A stretch of DNA of 64,000 bases from Rhodobacteraceae bacterium HLUCCA08 (GTDB taxonomy: Bacteria; Pseudomonadota; Alphaproteobacteria; Rhodobacterales; Rhodobacteraceae): contig LJSF01000016.1 in NCBI GenBank assembly GCA_001314655.1, positions 155,130 to 219,129 of the forward strand. Direction: 5' to 3'. The notes beneath the pieces are model-generated. The model was not told the DNA's origin and did not search any database. It saw only the letters and a list, made by a program, of their open reading frames with translations. Position numbers and translations under genes: made by a program. Below, one piece after another: positions 26,577 through 39,208 of this stretch; positions within the stretch are counted from its first letter, which is position 1; the number at the start of each line of letters is the position of its first letter.

Positions 26577-26815
26577 GCGGGTCACCCACCCAAAGCTCAA
26601 CCCGCCGGTTCGCCTGCTGGCTCCGGATCGTGTCGTCTCGGGCCACCAGCAGCGCTTTTCCGAACGCTTCGACCGACAGGCTCACCCGCGGCGGCAGTGC
26701 CCCGCCCAAGATCGGCAACACCGCGGGCCGGAAAACCGGACACACACGGAAAAAGTGCGGCGAAAATCGCCGCACCGATTGTCGTGAGGACCTGTCCGGA
26801 TCGAAATCGCGTCAT
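26577..26815 (-). pseudogene. Remnant of an OmpA-family outer-membrane protein gene
   Basis: An ATG at 26815 overlaps the stop of the upstream gene as ATGA and opens a convincing signal peptide (GQVLTTIGAAIFAALFPCVS). That frame soon becomes low-quality Gly/Arg sequence. In a second frame, about 26690-26580, the text reads SVEAFGKALLVARDDT followed by QQANRRVELWVGD, which resembles the last part of an OmpA peptidoglycan-binding domain (the G-x-PVA-N-D-T and NRRVE region). The central domain, including the earlier catalytic-loop residues, is missing, and the OmpA frame has no stop before it runs into radC antisense. I read it as a large internal deletion plus frameshift. Confidence 0.5.
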
Positions 26816-28050
26816 CGCGCGGCGAGTGTCAGGTCCTCGTACATGTTCTGCAACACCAGATAGTCACCCACCGCATCGCAACCGGGCATGACCATGATCA
26901 GGTCGAGCGCGGTGCTGTCGCGGCCTTGCTGCACCTGGATGCTTTGCGCTGCCAGTTCTTCACCGCAATTGTCGGCGGTGATCTCGGCCTCGGCGACCAG
27001 CATCACGTCGCCGCTTCGCTCGGACATCGCGCTGGGAAAGAGGTAGACCTCGGCGAAATAGCCGGCCGTGGCCGCCGGGTCACCCAGGCGCATCAGATAG
27101 CCGCCCTCGCCGGACAGAAGCCGCTCCATGTCACCGCGGGCCTCGACCCAGACATGGCCGTCGTCGCCGAAGCGGGCTCCGAATTCATAGGCCGACAGGT
27201 TGACCGCGGTATCGCCCTGATACTGCAGGACCGCGCGGTCGAAGAGGTCGAAATCCGGCACTTCGACAGTGACGACGGCGCCCAGATCGTCTTCGAAGGC
27301 GGCGATGAACACGGCGATTTCCGCCAGGGCCGGTGTTTCGATCCGGGCGCTGCCATCGGCATCGGTCATGGCAGTGAACAACATGCCCTGATGATGGATC
27401 GCGACCTTTTGATCCGGATGACAAGGTGCGTCGAGCGACAGGGTCACGATGGACCCGGCCGTGGCCTGGGCCTCCAGCACAGGATCGCAGCCCATCCCGG
27501 CCAGGGGCTCTGCGCCGGTGCCAGCGGTGGTATTGCCCAGATCGACAGGCGCGTCTTCGGTCGCGGCGATCTGCACGGGTTGCGCCGGAGGCAGGGCGCG
27601 CGGTGTGAACGCCCGCAATTGCGGCAGCAGCACCGATGCGGCGATGGGCGCGATATCGGGGATCGAAAGCGTCGGTCCGGACAGGTCCGGTGCCGGACCG
27701 GACGCAGTGCCCAAGACTTCGGTGATCGCCACCGGGGGCGCATCCGCCACCGCGGCGGGAACCATCGGTTGGTTCGCGGTGGTCACGGTCGGTGCGGGCA
27801 TCGGGGTTTCGGCGTCAGGCACGGTCAGCGTGACTTGATCCACTGCCGGTTGTTCGACATCGGGACGCGTTTCGGGCACCGCCGCGACCGGTTCGGCATC
27901 GGGCACCACGGCCGGGCGGGGCGGAGCGGCCGCGACATCGCCGGCGCTGAACCGACTGGCAAGAGCATCGCCATTCTGCATGACGAACCCGATACCAAGG
28001 GCGACAGAGAACGTCCCCACGGCCATCGCGATCTTCTTGGTGTCCACCAT
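26812..28050 (-). CDS. Membrane-anchored envelope protein of unknown function
   Basis: 412 residues from the ATG at 28050, preceded by AGAGGGGA. The N-terminus KKIAMAVGTFSVALGIGFVM is a single membrane anchor or uncleaved signal. Residues about 40-190 are a Pro/Ala/Val-rich linker (many PAPT, PVAA and PETRPD segments), suited to crossing the periplasm. The C-terminal 220 residues are beta-rich with three cysteines (GCDPV, APCHP, DNCGEE) and a fourth in MPGCD. Similar proteins are common in roseobacters; I know no function. It lies 141 bases after secA on the same strand, and the OmpA-like remnant follows with an overlapping start, so the intact ancestor was probably an envelope operon. Confidence 0.78.
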   Translation of the reverse strand: MVDTKKIAMAVGTFSVALGIGFVMQNGDALASRFSAGDVAAAPPRPAVVPDAEPVAAVPETRPDVEQPAVDQVTLTVPDAETPMPAPTVTTANQPMVPAAVADAPPVAITEVLGTASGPAPDLSGPTLSIPDIAPIAASVLLPQLRAFTPRALPPAQPVQIAATEDAPVDLGNTTAGTGAEPLAGMGCDPVLEAQATAGSIVTLSLDAPCHPDQKVAIHHQGMLFTAMTDADGSARIETPALAEIAVFIAAFEDDLGAVVTVEVPDFDLFDRAVLQYQGDTAVNLSAYEFGARFGDDGHVWVEARGDMERLLSGEGGYLMRLGDPAATAGYFAEVYLFPSAMSERSGDVMLVAEAEITADNCGEELAAQSIQVQQGRDSTALDLIMVMPGCDAVGDYLVLQNMYEDLTLAAR

Positions 28051-28191
28051 CGTCGTCCCCTCTCTCTTTACGAGATACGGGAACACTCTGTTGAATGCCG
28101 GTGGCGGCATAAGGGCCGAGCCGGGGTCGTTTCGCGGCGAGATTCGGTCAGGAAAGTGACGCCGCCGGCAATCCCGCCCTGGTTGCGCGGA

Positions 28192-30891
<2,700 letters not shown>

Positions 30892-30974
30892 GATTTTTCC
30901 GACGCCTCTGCGAAAGCGGTTCAAGTCAAAGTGTGAGGAGGTTGGTTGTGCCCATGCGGCGCGCCACCTAAGAA

Positions 30975-30992
30975 GGGGCCAAGACCGGCCCC
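30975..30992 (-). promoter_or_regulatory. Hairpin in the secA leader
   Basis: A perfect stem GGGGCC/GGCCCC with a 6-base loop, about 85 bases before the secA ATG and just after the predicted transcription start. No T-run follows on the minus strand (TTCTTAGG), so it is a structured leader rather than a clear terminator. Confidence 0.45.
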
Positions 30993-31008
30993 CTCGGAGC
31001 CTTTAGGC

Positions 31009-31037
31009 GATGTAAGGGGGGGTCGACGGAGTGTCAA
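31009..31037 (-). promoter_or_regulatory. Promoter of secA
   Basis: On the minus strand TTGACA (31037-31032), 17 bases, then TACATC (31014-31009). The -35 is a consensus match with ideal spacing. It gives a leader of about 110 bases. Confidence 0.7.
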
Positions 31038-31074
31038 CGCCGCGCGCCCGTGCGGCCCGGAAAGGGAAGCCCAG

Positions 31075-31929
31075 ATGCCTCTTCGAACACGACTTGCCGC
31101 GCCTTTGGTCCTGGCCACCGCACTGGCCGGCGCCGCCCTGGCACAGGATGACGGCACCCCCAGCGCCGCGACGGTTGTCGCCACGGTCAACGGAACCGAA
31201 ATCACCCTGGGCGAGATGCTGATCGCACGGTCGCAATTGCCGCCGCAATACCAGGAATTGCCGCCTGACGTGCTGTTCGACGGATTGCTGGAACAGCTGG
31301 TCAACCAGCAGCTTCTGGCGGATGCGCTGAACGAGGAGCCGCTTCGCCTGACGCTTGCCTTGCAGAACGAGGCGCGGTCGCTGCGCGCCGGCGAGGTCGT
31401 GTCGGACATCTATGAAGAAGCGGTGACCGAAGAGGCTCTGCAGGACGCCTATGACGAGATGTTCGCCGATCTGGAGCCGCAAAGAGAATACAACGCCGCC
31501 CATATCCTGGTCGAAACCGAGGAGGCCGCGACCGAGATCACGGCCCTGCTCGAGGACGGCGCCGATTTCGCCGAACTGGCGCGGGAACGCTCCGTCGGCC
31601 CGTCCGGTCCCAATGGCGGCGATCTGGGCTGGTTCGGCCAGGGCATGATGGTCGCGCCGTTCGAAGAGGCCGTCATGGCGCTCGAGGTCGGGCAGGTTTC
31701 GGCCCCGGTCCAGACCCAGTTCGGCTGGCACGTGATCGTGCTGAACGACACCCGCAATATCGACGCCCCGCCGATCGATGCCGTCCAGGCCGAACTGGCC
31801 GGCACCCTGCAGCAGCAGGCGCTCGAGGCGCGGATTGCCGAATTGACCGAAACCGGCAGCGTCGAATTGACCGAACCGGGGGCCTTCGATCCGGGTATCA
31901 TCAACGCCATGGACCTGTTGAACGAGTAG
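31075..31929 (+). CDS. Periplasmic parvulin-type peptidyl-prolyl isomerase
   Basis: 284 residues from the ATG at 31075 with AAGGGA upstream. A signal peptide (LAAPLVLATALAGAALAQ) is followed by a SurA/PrsA-like N-terminal helical region (TVNGTEITLGEMLIARSQ), then a rotamase domain from about residue 135: AAHILVETEE, FAELARERSVGPSG, GGDLGWFGQGMMVAPFEEAV and TQFGWHVIVL. It helps fold exported proteins, which fits its position divergent from secA. argJ follows three bases after the stop. Confidence 0.92.
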   Translation: MPLRTRLAAPLVLATALAGAALAQDDGTPSAATVVATVNGTEITLGEMLIARSQLPPQYQELPPDVLFDGLLEQLVNQQLLADALNEEPLRLTLALQNEARSLRAGEVVSDIYEEAVTEEALQDAYDEMFADLEPQREYNAAHILVETEEAATEITALLEDGADFAELARERSVGPSGPNGGDLGWFGQGMMVAPFEEAVMALEVGQVSAPVQTQFGWHVIVLNDTRNIDAPPIDAVQAELAGTLQQQALEARIAELTETGSVELTEPGAFDPGIINAMDLLNE

Positions 31930-31932
31930 ACC

Positions 31933-33144
31933 ATGCCGATATCCCCGCTGGCGCCCGCGCGCTTTCCGGACCTGCCCGACATCGCGGGCCTTCGCCTGGC
32001 CACGGCCGCGGCGGGCGTGCGCTACAAGGGGCGCGATGACGTGATGCTGGCGGCGCTGGATGCCGGCAGCGTGGTGGCCGGCGTGTTTACCCGCTCGGCC
32101 ACCCGCTCGGCCCCGGTTCTGGATTGCCAGGCCAAGCTGGGGGACGGAACCGGCCCCGCGGCCTTTCTTGTCAATTCCGGCAATTCGAACGCCTTCACCG
32201 GCAAGGCCGGCGATGCTTCGGTCGCGCGGATCTGCGACGCGACGGCCCAGGTTCTGGGGATCGCCGCCGACCGTGTCTTTACCGCGTCGACCGGGGTGAT
32301 CGGAGAACCGCTGCCCGACGATCGGATCACCGCCAAGCTCGATGAACTGGCCGCAAAACTGGCGCCCGGCGCGTTCGAAGCCGCGGCCCGGGCGATCATG
32401 ACGACGGACACCTTCCCCAAGGCCGCCGGCGCCGTGGTCGACATCGACGGCACGCCGGTAAAGATCGCGGGCTTTGCCAAGGGCAGCGGCATGATCGCGC
32501 CGGATATGGCGACGATGCTGGTCTATATCTTTACCGATGCGCAGATCGGGCAGGGCGACCTTCAGGTTCTGCTGCAGACGCTGACCGATCAGACCTTCAA
32601 CTGCATCACCGTCGACAGCGACACCTCGACCTCGGACACGCTGCTGTGTGCGGCCACCGGCGCCTCGGGCGTCGACGTGACCGAAAGCGCGGGCTTCACC
32701 AAGGCGCTGCATGACGTGATGCTGGATCTGGCCCACCAGGTCGTGCGGGATGGCGAAGGCGCGACCAAATTCGTCGAAATCCATGTTTCGGGTGCGATGA
32801 CCAACGACGACGCCCGCAAGGTCGCCATGGCGATCGCCAATTCGCCGCTGGTCAAGACGGCGATCGCCGGCGAGGACCCGAATTGGGGCCGCATCGTCAT
32901 GGCGGTCGGCAAATCGGGCGCGCGGGCCGACCGGGACCTTCTGACCATCCGCTTCGGCGATATCCTGGTGGCCGAACAGGGCTGGGTCGCCGAAAGCTAT
33001 ACCGAACAGGCCGGCGCCGACTACATGACACGGCAAGACCTGCAGATCGGTGTCGATCTGGGGATCGGCGGCGGCATGGCGACCGCCTGGACCTGCGACC
33101 TGACCCATCAATACATCACGATCAACGCGGACTACCGATCGTGA
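31933..33144 (+). CDS. argJ: Glutamate N-acetyltransferase / amino-acid N-acetyltransferase
   Basis: 403 residues. It transfers acetyl from N-acetylornithine to glutamate in the arginine pathway. The self-cleavage site is intact: KGSGMIAPDMATMLVYIF with the nucleophilic threonine at 194, which becomes the N-terminus of the beta subunit. VNSGNSNAFTGKAG and EDPNWGRI are further family motifs. argG lies near the right edge but in a separate unit. Confidence 0.96.
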   Translation: MPISPLAPARFPDLPDIAGLRLATAAAGVRYKGRDDVMLAALDAGSVVAGVFTRSATRSAPVLDCQAKLGDGTGPAAFLVNSGNSNAFTGKAGDASVARICDATAQVLGIAADRVFTASTGVIGEPLPDDRITAKLDELAAKLAPGAFEAAARAIMTTDTFPKAAGAVVDIDGTPVKIAGFAKGSGMIAPDMATMLVYIFTDAQIGQGDLQVLLQTLTDQTFNCITVDSDTSTSDTLLCAATGASGVDVTESAGFTKALHDVMLDLAHQVVRDGEGATKFVEIHVSGAMTNDDARKVAMAIANSPLVKTAIAGEDPNWGRIVMAVGKSGARADRDLLTIRFGDILVAEQGWVAESYTEQAGADYMTRQDLQIGVDLGIGGGMATAWTCDLTHQYITINADYRS

Positions 33145-33199
33145 AACCGAGGCTGTCACGGACAAGACGCGACCCGGTCTTGCATTCGGGATCGCACCG

Positions 33200-33598
33200 G
33201 TGAAAGTCGTTCTGGTGTCGGCGGTCGCGCTGATCGACGTCGATGGGCGCGTGCTTCTTGCCCAACGCCCCGAGGGCAAGTCGATGGCCGGTCTATGGGA
33301 GTTTCCCGGCGGCAAGGTCGAACCGGGCGAAAGCCCGGAGACCGCCCTGGTGCGGGAACTGCACGAGGAACTGGGGATCGAGACCTGGAATTCCTGCCTG
33401 GCGCCGCTGACCTTCGCCAGCCATGCCTATGACGATTTCCATCTGCTCATGCCGCTGTTCGCCTGCCGCAAATGGCAGGGGATCCCGCAATCGCGCGAGG
33501 GCCAGGCGTTGAAATGGGTGCGCGGGGCCGAGCTGCGCGACCATCCCATGCCGCCCGCCGATATCCCGCTGATCCCGATCCTGCGCGACTGGCTGTGA
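33200..33598 (+). CDS. mutT: 8-oxo-dGTP diphosphatase (MutT)
   Basis: 132 residues from a GTG at 33200. The Nudix box is complete: GGKVEPGESPETALVRELHE followed by ELGI. It sanitises oxidised guanine nucleotides. The hallmark start VALIDVDGRVLLAQRPEGKS and WEFPGGKVEPGE match MutT. It is 55 bases after argJ and is probably co-transcribed. The ribosome binding site is weak. Confidence 0.9.
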   Translation: MKVVLVSAVALIDVDGRVLLAQRPEGKSMAGLWEFPGGKVEPGESPETALVRELHEELGIETWNSCLAPLTFASHAYDDFHLLMPLFACRKWQGIPQSREGQALKWVRGAELRDHPMPPADIPLIPILRDWL

Positions 33599-33606
33599 CA
33601 TGCGAA

Positions 33607-33628
33607 AAGGGCGCCCGAAGGCGCCCTT
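33607..33628. terminator. Bidirectional terminator between mutT and infB
   Basis: Nine-base perfect arms AAGGGCGCC/GGCGCCCTT with a CGAA loop. It sits between two convergent stops, with A residues on the left flank able to give a U-run on the minus strand transcript. Confidence 0.75.
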
Positions 33629-33649
33629 CACCCGGTCGCTGCGCGATCC

Positions 33650-36148
33650 TTACAGGCTGCGCTCGACCTCTTCGCGTTCGAAGATCTCGATCACGTCGCC
33701 GGTGCGGATATCGTCGTAATTCTCGAACGCCATCCCGCATTCCTGGCCGGACTGGACCTCGGACACTTCGTCCTTGAAGCGCTTGAGCGTCTTGAGCGTG
33801 CCTTCATGGACCACGACATCGTCACGCAGCAGGCGCACCCCGGCGCTGCGGCGGGCGACGCCTTCGGTGACCAGGCAGCCGGCGACATTGCCCACGCCCG
33901 AAACGCGGAACACTTCCCGGATCTCGGCGTAGCCGATGAACTTTTCGCGGATCTCGGCGCCCAGCAGACCGCTTGCGGCCGCCTTCACATCGTCGACCAG
34001 GTCGTAGATCACGCTGTAATAGCGGATTTCCACACCCTTCTGGTTGGCGACGTTCCGCGCCGTGGCATTGGCCCGGACGTTGAAGCCCAGAACCGGCGCC
34101 CCCGAAGCCTCGGCCAGGCCGACATCGGTTTCGGTAATCGCACCGACACCGTAATGCAGGACCCGCACGCGGACCTCGTCATTGCCGATCTTCTCCATCG
34201 CCTGCACGATCGCCTCGGCCGACCCCTGAACGTCGGCCTTGACCACGATGGGCAATTCGCTGACATCCTTGTCGGCCTTCGCCTTGGCCAGAAGCTGATC
34301 CAGGGTCGTGGCGGCGCCAGCGGCGGCGCGCTTTTCCTTGGCCGCGCTTTCGCGGTATTCGGCGATTTCGCGGGCCTGAGCCTCGGTCGACACGACGTTC
34401 AGCACGTCGCCCGCCTCGGGTGTGCCGTTCAGGCCCAGAACCTCGACCGGGACCGAGGGGCCGGCCTCCTTGACCCGCTCGCCCTTGTCGTTGATCAGCG
34501 CGCGGACCTTGCCCCATTGTTCGCCGACGACAAAGATGTCGCCCTGGCGCAGGGTGCCGTTCTGGACCAGCACGGTCGCGACCGGACCACGGCCGACATC
34601 CAGCTGCGCCTCGATCACCGCCCCTTCGGCAGCACGGTCGGGATTCGCCTTCAGTTCCAGGATTTCGGCCTGCAGCGCGATCGCCTCGAGCAGGTCGTCA
34701 AGGCCCTGCCCGGTATGGGCCGACACCTCGACATCCTGGACGTCGCCGGACATTTTTTCGACGATCACCTCGTGTTGCAGCAGATCGGTGCGCACCTTGT
34801 CGGGATTGGCCGCGGGCAGGTCGATCTTGTTGATCGCGATGATCATCGGCACCTTGGCGGCCTTGGCGTGGTTGATCGCCTCGATGGTCTGCGGCATCAC
34901 CGCGTCATCGGCGGCGACCACAAGCACGACGATATCCGTCACATGGGCCCCGCGCGCCCGCATCGACGTGAACGCGGCATGGCCCGGCGTATCCAGGAAG
35001 GACAGCGTGGTGCCGCTTTCCGTGGTCACCTGGTAGGCGCCGATATGCTGGGTGATCCCGCCGGCCTCTCCGGCGACGACCTTGGCGTCGCGGATCGCGT
35101 CCAGCAACGAGGTCTTGCCGTGGTCCACGTGGCCCATGATGGTGATGACGGGCGGGCGCGGCTTCAGATCCTGGGGATTGTCCACGACGGTCCGGATCAC
35201 GTCTTCGACATCCGAATCCGACACACGCACGACCCGGTGGCCGAATTCCTCGATGATCAGTTCAGCGGTATCGGCGTCGATGGTCTGGTTCTGGGTCGCC
35301 ATGATGCCGTTCTGCATCAGCGACTTGACCACATCGGCCACGCGTTCGGCCATGCGGTTGGCCAATTCGCTGACCACGATCGCTTCGGGCAATTGCACGT
35401 CGCGAATGACCTTTTCCCGCTCGACCTGGCCACCCATGGCCTTTTGCCGGGCGCGTTCCTGCTTGCGCTTCATCGCGGCCAGCGATTTCTGGCGGCCGCC
35501 TTCGCCACCGGACAGGGCCTGGTTCAGCGTCAGCTTGCCGGACCGGCGACCATCGTCGCGGGCACCCTTGCCACGGTTGCGGTCCCGGTCATCGCGTTCG
35601 CGGTCGGGCTTGCGCGGTCCGGAGGGGGTCGGGCTTCGGCCCCGCGGCCCGTCATCGGCGACAGGCGCGGCGGCGGCGGCGGCCGGCGCGCTGGCCTTGG
35701 GATCGGCGGCGCGGCGGGCGGCCTCTTCGGCTTCACGCTTCTTGCGCTCTTCTTCTTCGGCCTTGGCCTTGAGCGCCTCTTCGCGTTCGCGTTCTTCGCG
35801 TTCCTTGGCTTCGGCTTCATCACGGCGGCGCTGGCGCTCTTGCTCGCGGGCCTTTTCGTCGGCGGCACGCTTTTCCGCGTCTTCGGCTTCGCGCGCCTTT
35901 GCCATGGCAAGCGCCTTCATCCGGCGCTCCAGCTCGGCCTCCGAGATCCCGGCGGGCCGCCTGGACGGATCGCCGCCGGCCGGTGCCTGGGCCCCGCCGG
36001 TCTTGGCGGCACCGGGCTTGGGCACCACAACGCGCTTGCGCTTGGTTTCGACCACGACATTCTTGGTGCGGCCGTGGCTGAAGCTTTGCTTCACGCTGCC
36101 GGACCGGGGTCGCACACCAAGGGGCTTCTTGCCGTCAGTATCGCTCAT
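33650..36148 (-). CDS. infB: Translation initiation factor IF-2
   Basis: 832 residues. A long charged N-terminal region with Ala/Glu/Arg coiled-coil stretches (about 70-240) precedes the IF2 N-domain and the GTPase domain: [23 protein letters not shown]. Domains II-IV close the protein ([18 protein letters not shown]). It brings initiator tRNA to the ribosome. The ATG overlaps the YlxR/L7Ae stop as ATGA. Gene order rimP-nusA-ylxR-infB is conserved. Confidence 0.98.
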   Translation of the reverse strand: MSDTDGKKPLGVRPRSGSVKQSFSHGRTKNVVVETKRKRVVVPKPGAAKTGGAQAPAGGDPSRRPAGISEAELERRMKALAMAKAREAEDAEKRAADEKAREQERQRRRDEAEAKEREEREREEALKAKAEEEERKKREAEEAARRAADPKASAPAAAAAAPVADDGPRGRSPTPSGPRKPDRERDDRDRNRGKGARDDGRRSGKLTLNQALSGGEGGRQKSLAAMKRKQERARQKAMGGQVEREKVIRDVQLPEAIVVSELANRMAERVADVVKSLMQNGIMATQNQTIDADTAELIIEEFGHRVVRVSDSDVEDVIRTVVDNPQDLKPRPPVITIMGHVDHGKTSLLDAIRDAKVVAGEAGGITQHIGAYQVTTESGTTLSFLDTPGHAAFTSMRARGAHVTDIVVLVVAADDAVMPQTIEAINHAKAAKVPMIIAINKIDLPAANPDKVRTDLLQHEVIVEKMSGDVQDVEVSAHTGQGLDDLLEAIALQAEILELKANPDRAAEGAVIEAQLDVGRGPVATVLVQNGTLRQGDIFVVGEQWGKVRALINDKGERVKEAGPSVPVEVLGLNGTPEAGDVLNVVSTEAQAREIAEYRESAAKEKRAAAGAATTLDQLLAKAKADKDVSELPIVVKADVQGSAEAIVQAMEKIGNDEVRVRVLHYGVGAITETDVGLAEASGAPVLGFNVRANATARNVANQKGVEIRYYSVIYDLVDDVKAAASGLLGAEIREKFIGYAEIREVFRVSGVGNVAGCLVTEGVARRSAGVRLLRDDVVVHEGTLKTLKRFKDEVSEVQSGQECGMAFENYDDIRTGDVIEIFEREEVERSL

Positions 36149-36777
36149 CTAGCTACGTATTCCTTCCCGGCAGCGCACTCGCCACCGTGTTTCTCGCGCA
36201 AGCCTTTCAGCTTTGCGGCTTCCTCTACTACACGATCGCCGAGTCCACCAGCCGAGACCGCGCCGTGTATCACACTTTCCCGGCCGAAGGCCATGCCCAG
36301 CTCGTTCGCAGTCAGGCAATCGAAATACCGGGCCCCTTCCGGAGTCCAGAGCTTGGCCTTGCCCCGGACCGACCCATCGCTGGCCTGAAGCAGGACCCGA
36401 ACCCGGGCGCCGCCGGCCAACCAGCCCTTCACTTTTTCGAAGCCGGCCACCGTCTGACCGGCCTTGCGCGCCAGGGCGATCAGGTCGACGACCCGTCGGG
36501 CCATTTGACGCTCGACCTCGGCGACCAGATCTTCGGGAACGGTCACGTCCTGTTTCGCGGATCGGGCGAAGTTTCCGCGCCGGGCCTTTTCCAGAACCGC
36601 GCGATCCGCCGTCACCCACATGCCCCTTCCGGGCAGTTTTTCAAGTATGTCCGGCGCGATACGCCCATCGGGCGCCACGACGAAGCGGATCAGACCGGCC
36701 TTGGGGCCGCTGTCGCCGGTGACGATGCAACGCCGTTCGCTGACGTCCCGTTCCTTGTCGCGGCCACCCCGAGCCAT
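36145..36777 (-). CDS. RNA-binding protein, YlxR and L7Ae-like domains fused
   Basis: 210 residues from the ATG at 36777; a GTG two codons earlier is possible. Residues 15-90 form a YlxR (DUF448) domain: [20 protein letters not shown] and [18 protein letters not shown]. Residues about 95-190 resemble the L7Ae/YlxQ RNA-binding fold ([20 protein letters not shown]). In Gram-positive bacteria these are separate genes in the nusA-infB operon; here they are one polypeptide, as in other alphaproteobacteria. It probably works in RNA or ribosome-linked processes with NusA. Confidence 0.9.
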   Translation of the reverse strand: MARGGRDKERDVSERRCIVTGDSGPKAGLIRFVVAPDGRIAPDILEKLPGRGMWVTADRAVLEKARRGNFARSAKQDVTVPEDLVAEVERQMARRVVDLIALARKAGQTVAGFEKVKGWLAGGARVRVLLQASDGSVRGKAKLWTPEGARYFDCLTANELGMAFGRESVIHGAVSAGGLGDRVVEEAAKLKGLREKHGGECAAGKEYVAR

Positions 36778-36799
36778 ACCCACGTCCGGAGACCCCAGA

Positions 36800-38479
36800 T
36801 CAGGCCTCCGCCTCCTCTACGGTTTCGCCCTCTTCGGCATCCGCGACCAGATCGGCCGGATCGACCCAGCCCAGCATGACGCGGGCGGTCATGATCATGT
36901 CCTGGGCTTCTTCGAGGCTGACGTCGAAGGGTTCCAGGACGCCGTCGTCCTTGACCCGCTCCCCGTCCACGGTCGTCCAGCCGCCAGCCAGTTCCCAATC
37001 GGCGCAGGTGGCGAAATCCTCCAGCGTCTTGACGCCATCCTTGGCCAGGGCTTCGGCCATCTGCGGGGTCAGGCCCTCGTAATTGATCAGGCTGTCCTCG
37101 GCGCCCAGTTCGCGGGCGGTTTCGATCGCCTTGCGATTCTGTTCGTCGATATAGTCGCGGGCGCGGGCCTGAAGCTCTTTGGCCGTATCCTCGTCGACGC
37201 CGTCGATGACCAGCAATTCGTCCTGTTCGACATAGGCGACCTCTTCGAGGGTCGTGAACCCTTCGGAAACCAGCAACTGGGCAAAGAACTCGTCCAGATC
37301 CAGCGTGTCCATGAACAGCCGGGTGCGTTCCTCGAACTCGGCCTGGCGACGTTTGGATTCCTCTTCCTCGGTCAGGATGTCGATATCCAGCCCGGTCAGT
37401 TGCGACGCCAACCGCACGTTCTGGCCGCGGCGACCGATGGCCAGGCTCAGCTGTTCCTCGGGCACGACGACCTCGATCCGGTCGGCATCCTCGTCGAACA
37501 CCACCTTGGACACCTCGGCCGGCTGCAGCGCATTGACCAGGAAGGTCGGCATGTCCTCGTTCCAAGGGATGATGTCGATCTTTTCGCCCTGCAACTCGTT
37601 GACCACGGCCTGCACCCGGCTGCCGCGCATGCCGACGCAGGCGCCGACCGGGTCGATCGACCCGTCATAGGAAATCACGGCGATCTTGGCACGGGACCCG
37701 GGGTCACGGGCCACGGCCTTGATCTCGATGATGCCTTCGTAGATCTCGGGCACTTCCATCTTGAACAGCTCGGCCATGAATTCCGGCGCGGTGCGCGACA
37801 GGAAGATCTGCGGGCCGCGCTGTTCGCGGCGCACGTCACGGATGAAACAGCGGATCCGGTCGCCGGGGCGATAGCTTTCGCGGCCGATCTTGTCGTTACG
37901 GCGCAGGATCGCCTCGCCGGTGCCGACATCGACGATCACGTTGCCATATTCCTCGCGCTTGACGACGCCGTTGATGATGGTGCCGGCGCGGTCCTTGAAT
38001 TCCTCGTATTGCCGGTCGCGCTCGGCCTCGCGGACCTTTTGCAGGATCACCTGCTTGGCGGATTGCGCGGCGATCCGGCCCATCTCGACCGGCGGCACGG
38101 CTTCGTGGAATTCGTCGCCGATCTGCGGGCCCTCGGCCGCGGTCGGATCGATCCGGGCGCCCTCGCGCAGCCAGAATTCGTCGCGCCCGCCGGCCGGAGC
38201 GACGAAATAGGCGCGGGCCTGGTCGGCGGTCATCTCGGCCTGGTAATTCTCCAGCACCTCTTCGTCGACGACGGTACGGACGCGGGTGAAATTCGCGCGG
38301 CCGGTCTTGCGGTCGATCGACACGCGAATGTCCATTTCGCTGCCGTAGCGGGACTTGGCAGCCCGGGCGAGCGATTCCTCCATCGCCTCGACCACAAGGC
38401 CGGGGTCGATCATCTTTTCGCGCGCCACCGCTTCGGCGGTCTGCAGAAGCTCAAGCTGGTTGGCAGAGGTGATTGCCAT
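36800..38479 (-). CDS. nusA: Transcription termination/antitermination factor NusA
   Basis: 559 residues. An N-terminal RNA-polymerase-binding domain, an S1 domain ([20 protein letters not shown]), two KH domains ([20 protein letters not shown] and [20 protein letters not shown]), then two acidic C-terminal helix-hairpin-helix type repeats ([20 protein letters not shown] and [17 protein letters not shown]), usual for proteobacterial NusA. It starts five bases after the rimP stop. In E. coli NusA influences termination in its own operon leader, relevant to the terminator upstream of rimP. Confidence 0.97.
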   Translation of the reverse strand: MAITSANQLELLQTAEAVAREKMIDPGLVVEAMEESLARAAKSRYGSEMDIRVSIDRKTGRANFTRVRTVVDEEVLENYQAEMTADQARAYFVAPAGGRDEFWLREGARIDPTAAEGPQIGDEFHEAVPPVEMGRIAAQSAKQVILQKVREAERDRQYEEFKDRAGTIINGVVKREEYGNVIVDVGTGEAILRRNDKIGRESYRPGDRIRCFIRDVRREQRGPQIFLSRTAPEFMAELFKMEVPEIYEGIIEIKAVARDPGSRAKIAVISYDGSIDPVGACVGMRGSRVQAVVNELQGEKIDIIPWNEDMPTFLVNALQPAEVSKVVFDEDADRIEVVVPEEQLSLAIGRRGQNVRLASQLTGLDIDILTEEEESKRRQAEFEERTRLFMDTLDLDEFFAQLLVSEGFTTLEEVAYVEQDELLVIDGVDEDTAKELQARARDYIDEQNRKAIETARELGAEDSLINYEGLTPQMAEALAKDGVKTLEDFATCADWELAGGWTTVDGERVKDDGVLEPFDVSLEEAQDMIMTARVMLGWVDPADLVADAEEGETVEEAEA

Positions 38480-38484
38480 GGTTT

Positions 38485-39069
38485 CTACTCCTCATCGCCG
38501 TCGATGACGGTCTCAACTTCGTCGAATTCTTGTCCGTCGATCTGGCCGGCATCCTTGCGGGCCTTCAGGACATCACGGATCAGGTCGTCGGTCAGAACAA
38601 GTTTGGCGTCGCTCAGCCAGTCGAATTGCAGCCCGATCGTGAGCGCCTCGCCGTTTTCCTCGATCTCGATCAGGACCTCGTCGCCCTCGGTGCCGGCCAG
38701 GTCCCCCTTGAAGCGGCGCCGGCCGTCGATCAGTTCGTTGGTCTCGATCTTGGCGACATGGCCCTGCCAGCGGTCGAAATCCTTGAGCCGGGTCAGGGGA
38801 CGATCGATTCCGGGGCTCGACACTTCAAGCGTGTAGTGGTCGAGGATCGGGTCTTCGACATCCAGCACAGCACTGATCGCGGTGCTGATTTCGGCGCAAT
38901 CGTCGACCTCGATCGAACCGTCGGGCCGTTGCGCCATGATCTGCAGCGTCTGGTCCTTGCCGGCCATCAGGCGCACACGCACCAGTTCGAACCCCATGTC
39001 CTCGATGACGGGGGTCACGATTTCGGCGATGCGACGGTCGATGGCCGCGCGGGCGATCAGGTCGGACAT
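38485..39069 (-). CDS. rimP: Ribosome maturation factor RimP
   Basis: 194 residues from the ATG at 39069, with GGAAGGGACC directly upstream. It assists 30S subunit maturation. [30 protein letters not shown] and [14 protein letters not shown] are family hallmarks. It is the first gene of the rimP-nusA-ylxR-infB operon. A strong intrinsic terminator ends only 28 bases before its start. Confidence 0.93.
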   Translation of the reverse strand: MSDLIARAAIDRRIAEIVTPVIEDMGFELVRVRLMAGKDQTLQIMAQRPDGSIEVDDCAEISTAISAVLDVEDPILDHYTLEVSSPGIDRPLTRLKDFDRWQGHVAKIETNELIDGRRRFKGDLAGTEGDEVLIEIEENGEALTIGLQFDWLSDAKLVLTDDLIRDVLKARKDAGQIDGQEFDEVETVIDGDEE

Positions 39070-39096
39070 GGTCCCTTCCGGTGATGGTTCAGGCAC

Positions 39097-39119
39097 AAAA
39101 AAACGGGCGCGCGGCCCGT
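39097..39119 (-). terminator. Intrinsic terminator in the rimP leader region
   Basis: On the minus strand ACGGGC-CGCGC-GCCCGT followed by seven T. It is a textbook Rho-independent terminator placed 90 bases after the stop of the Asn/Asp-rich gene and 28 bases before the rimP start. It either ends the upstream gene or attenuates the nusA-infB operon. Confidence 0.8.
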
Positions 39120-39208
39120 CGATCTTTCCCGGTGGAGCACCTGGTCTGGACCCCGGCGCGCCGCTGTTGAAGCCCATATAGGCCCAACCGGGACCAAGCG
39201 CAAGGGCG

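Noticed and set aside
33806..36388. Long plus-strand open frame across infB
   Set aside because: Antisense to infB; composition artefact.
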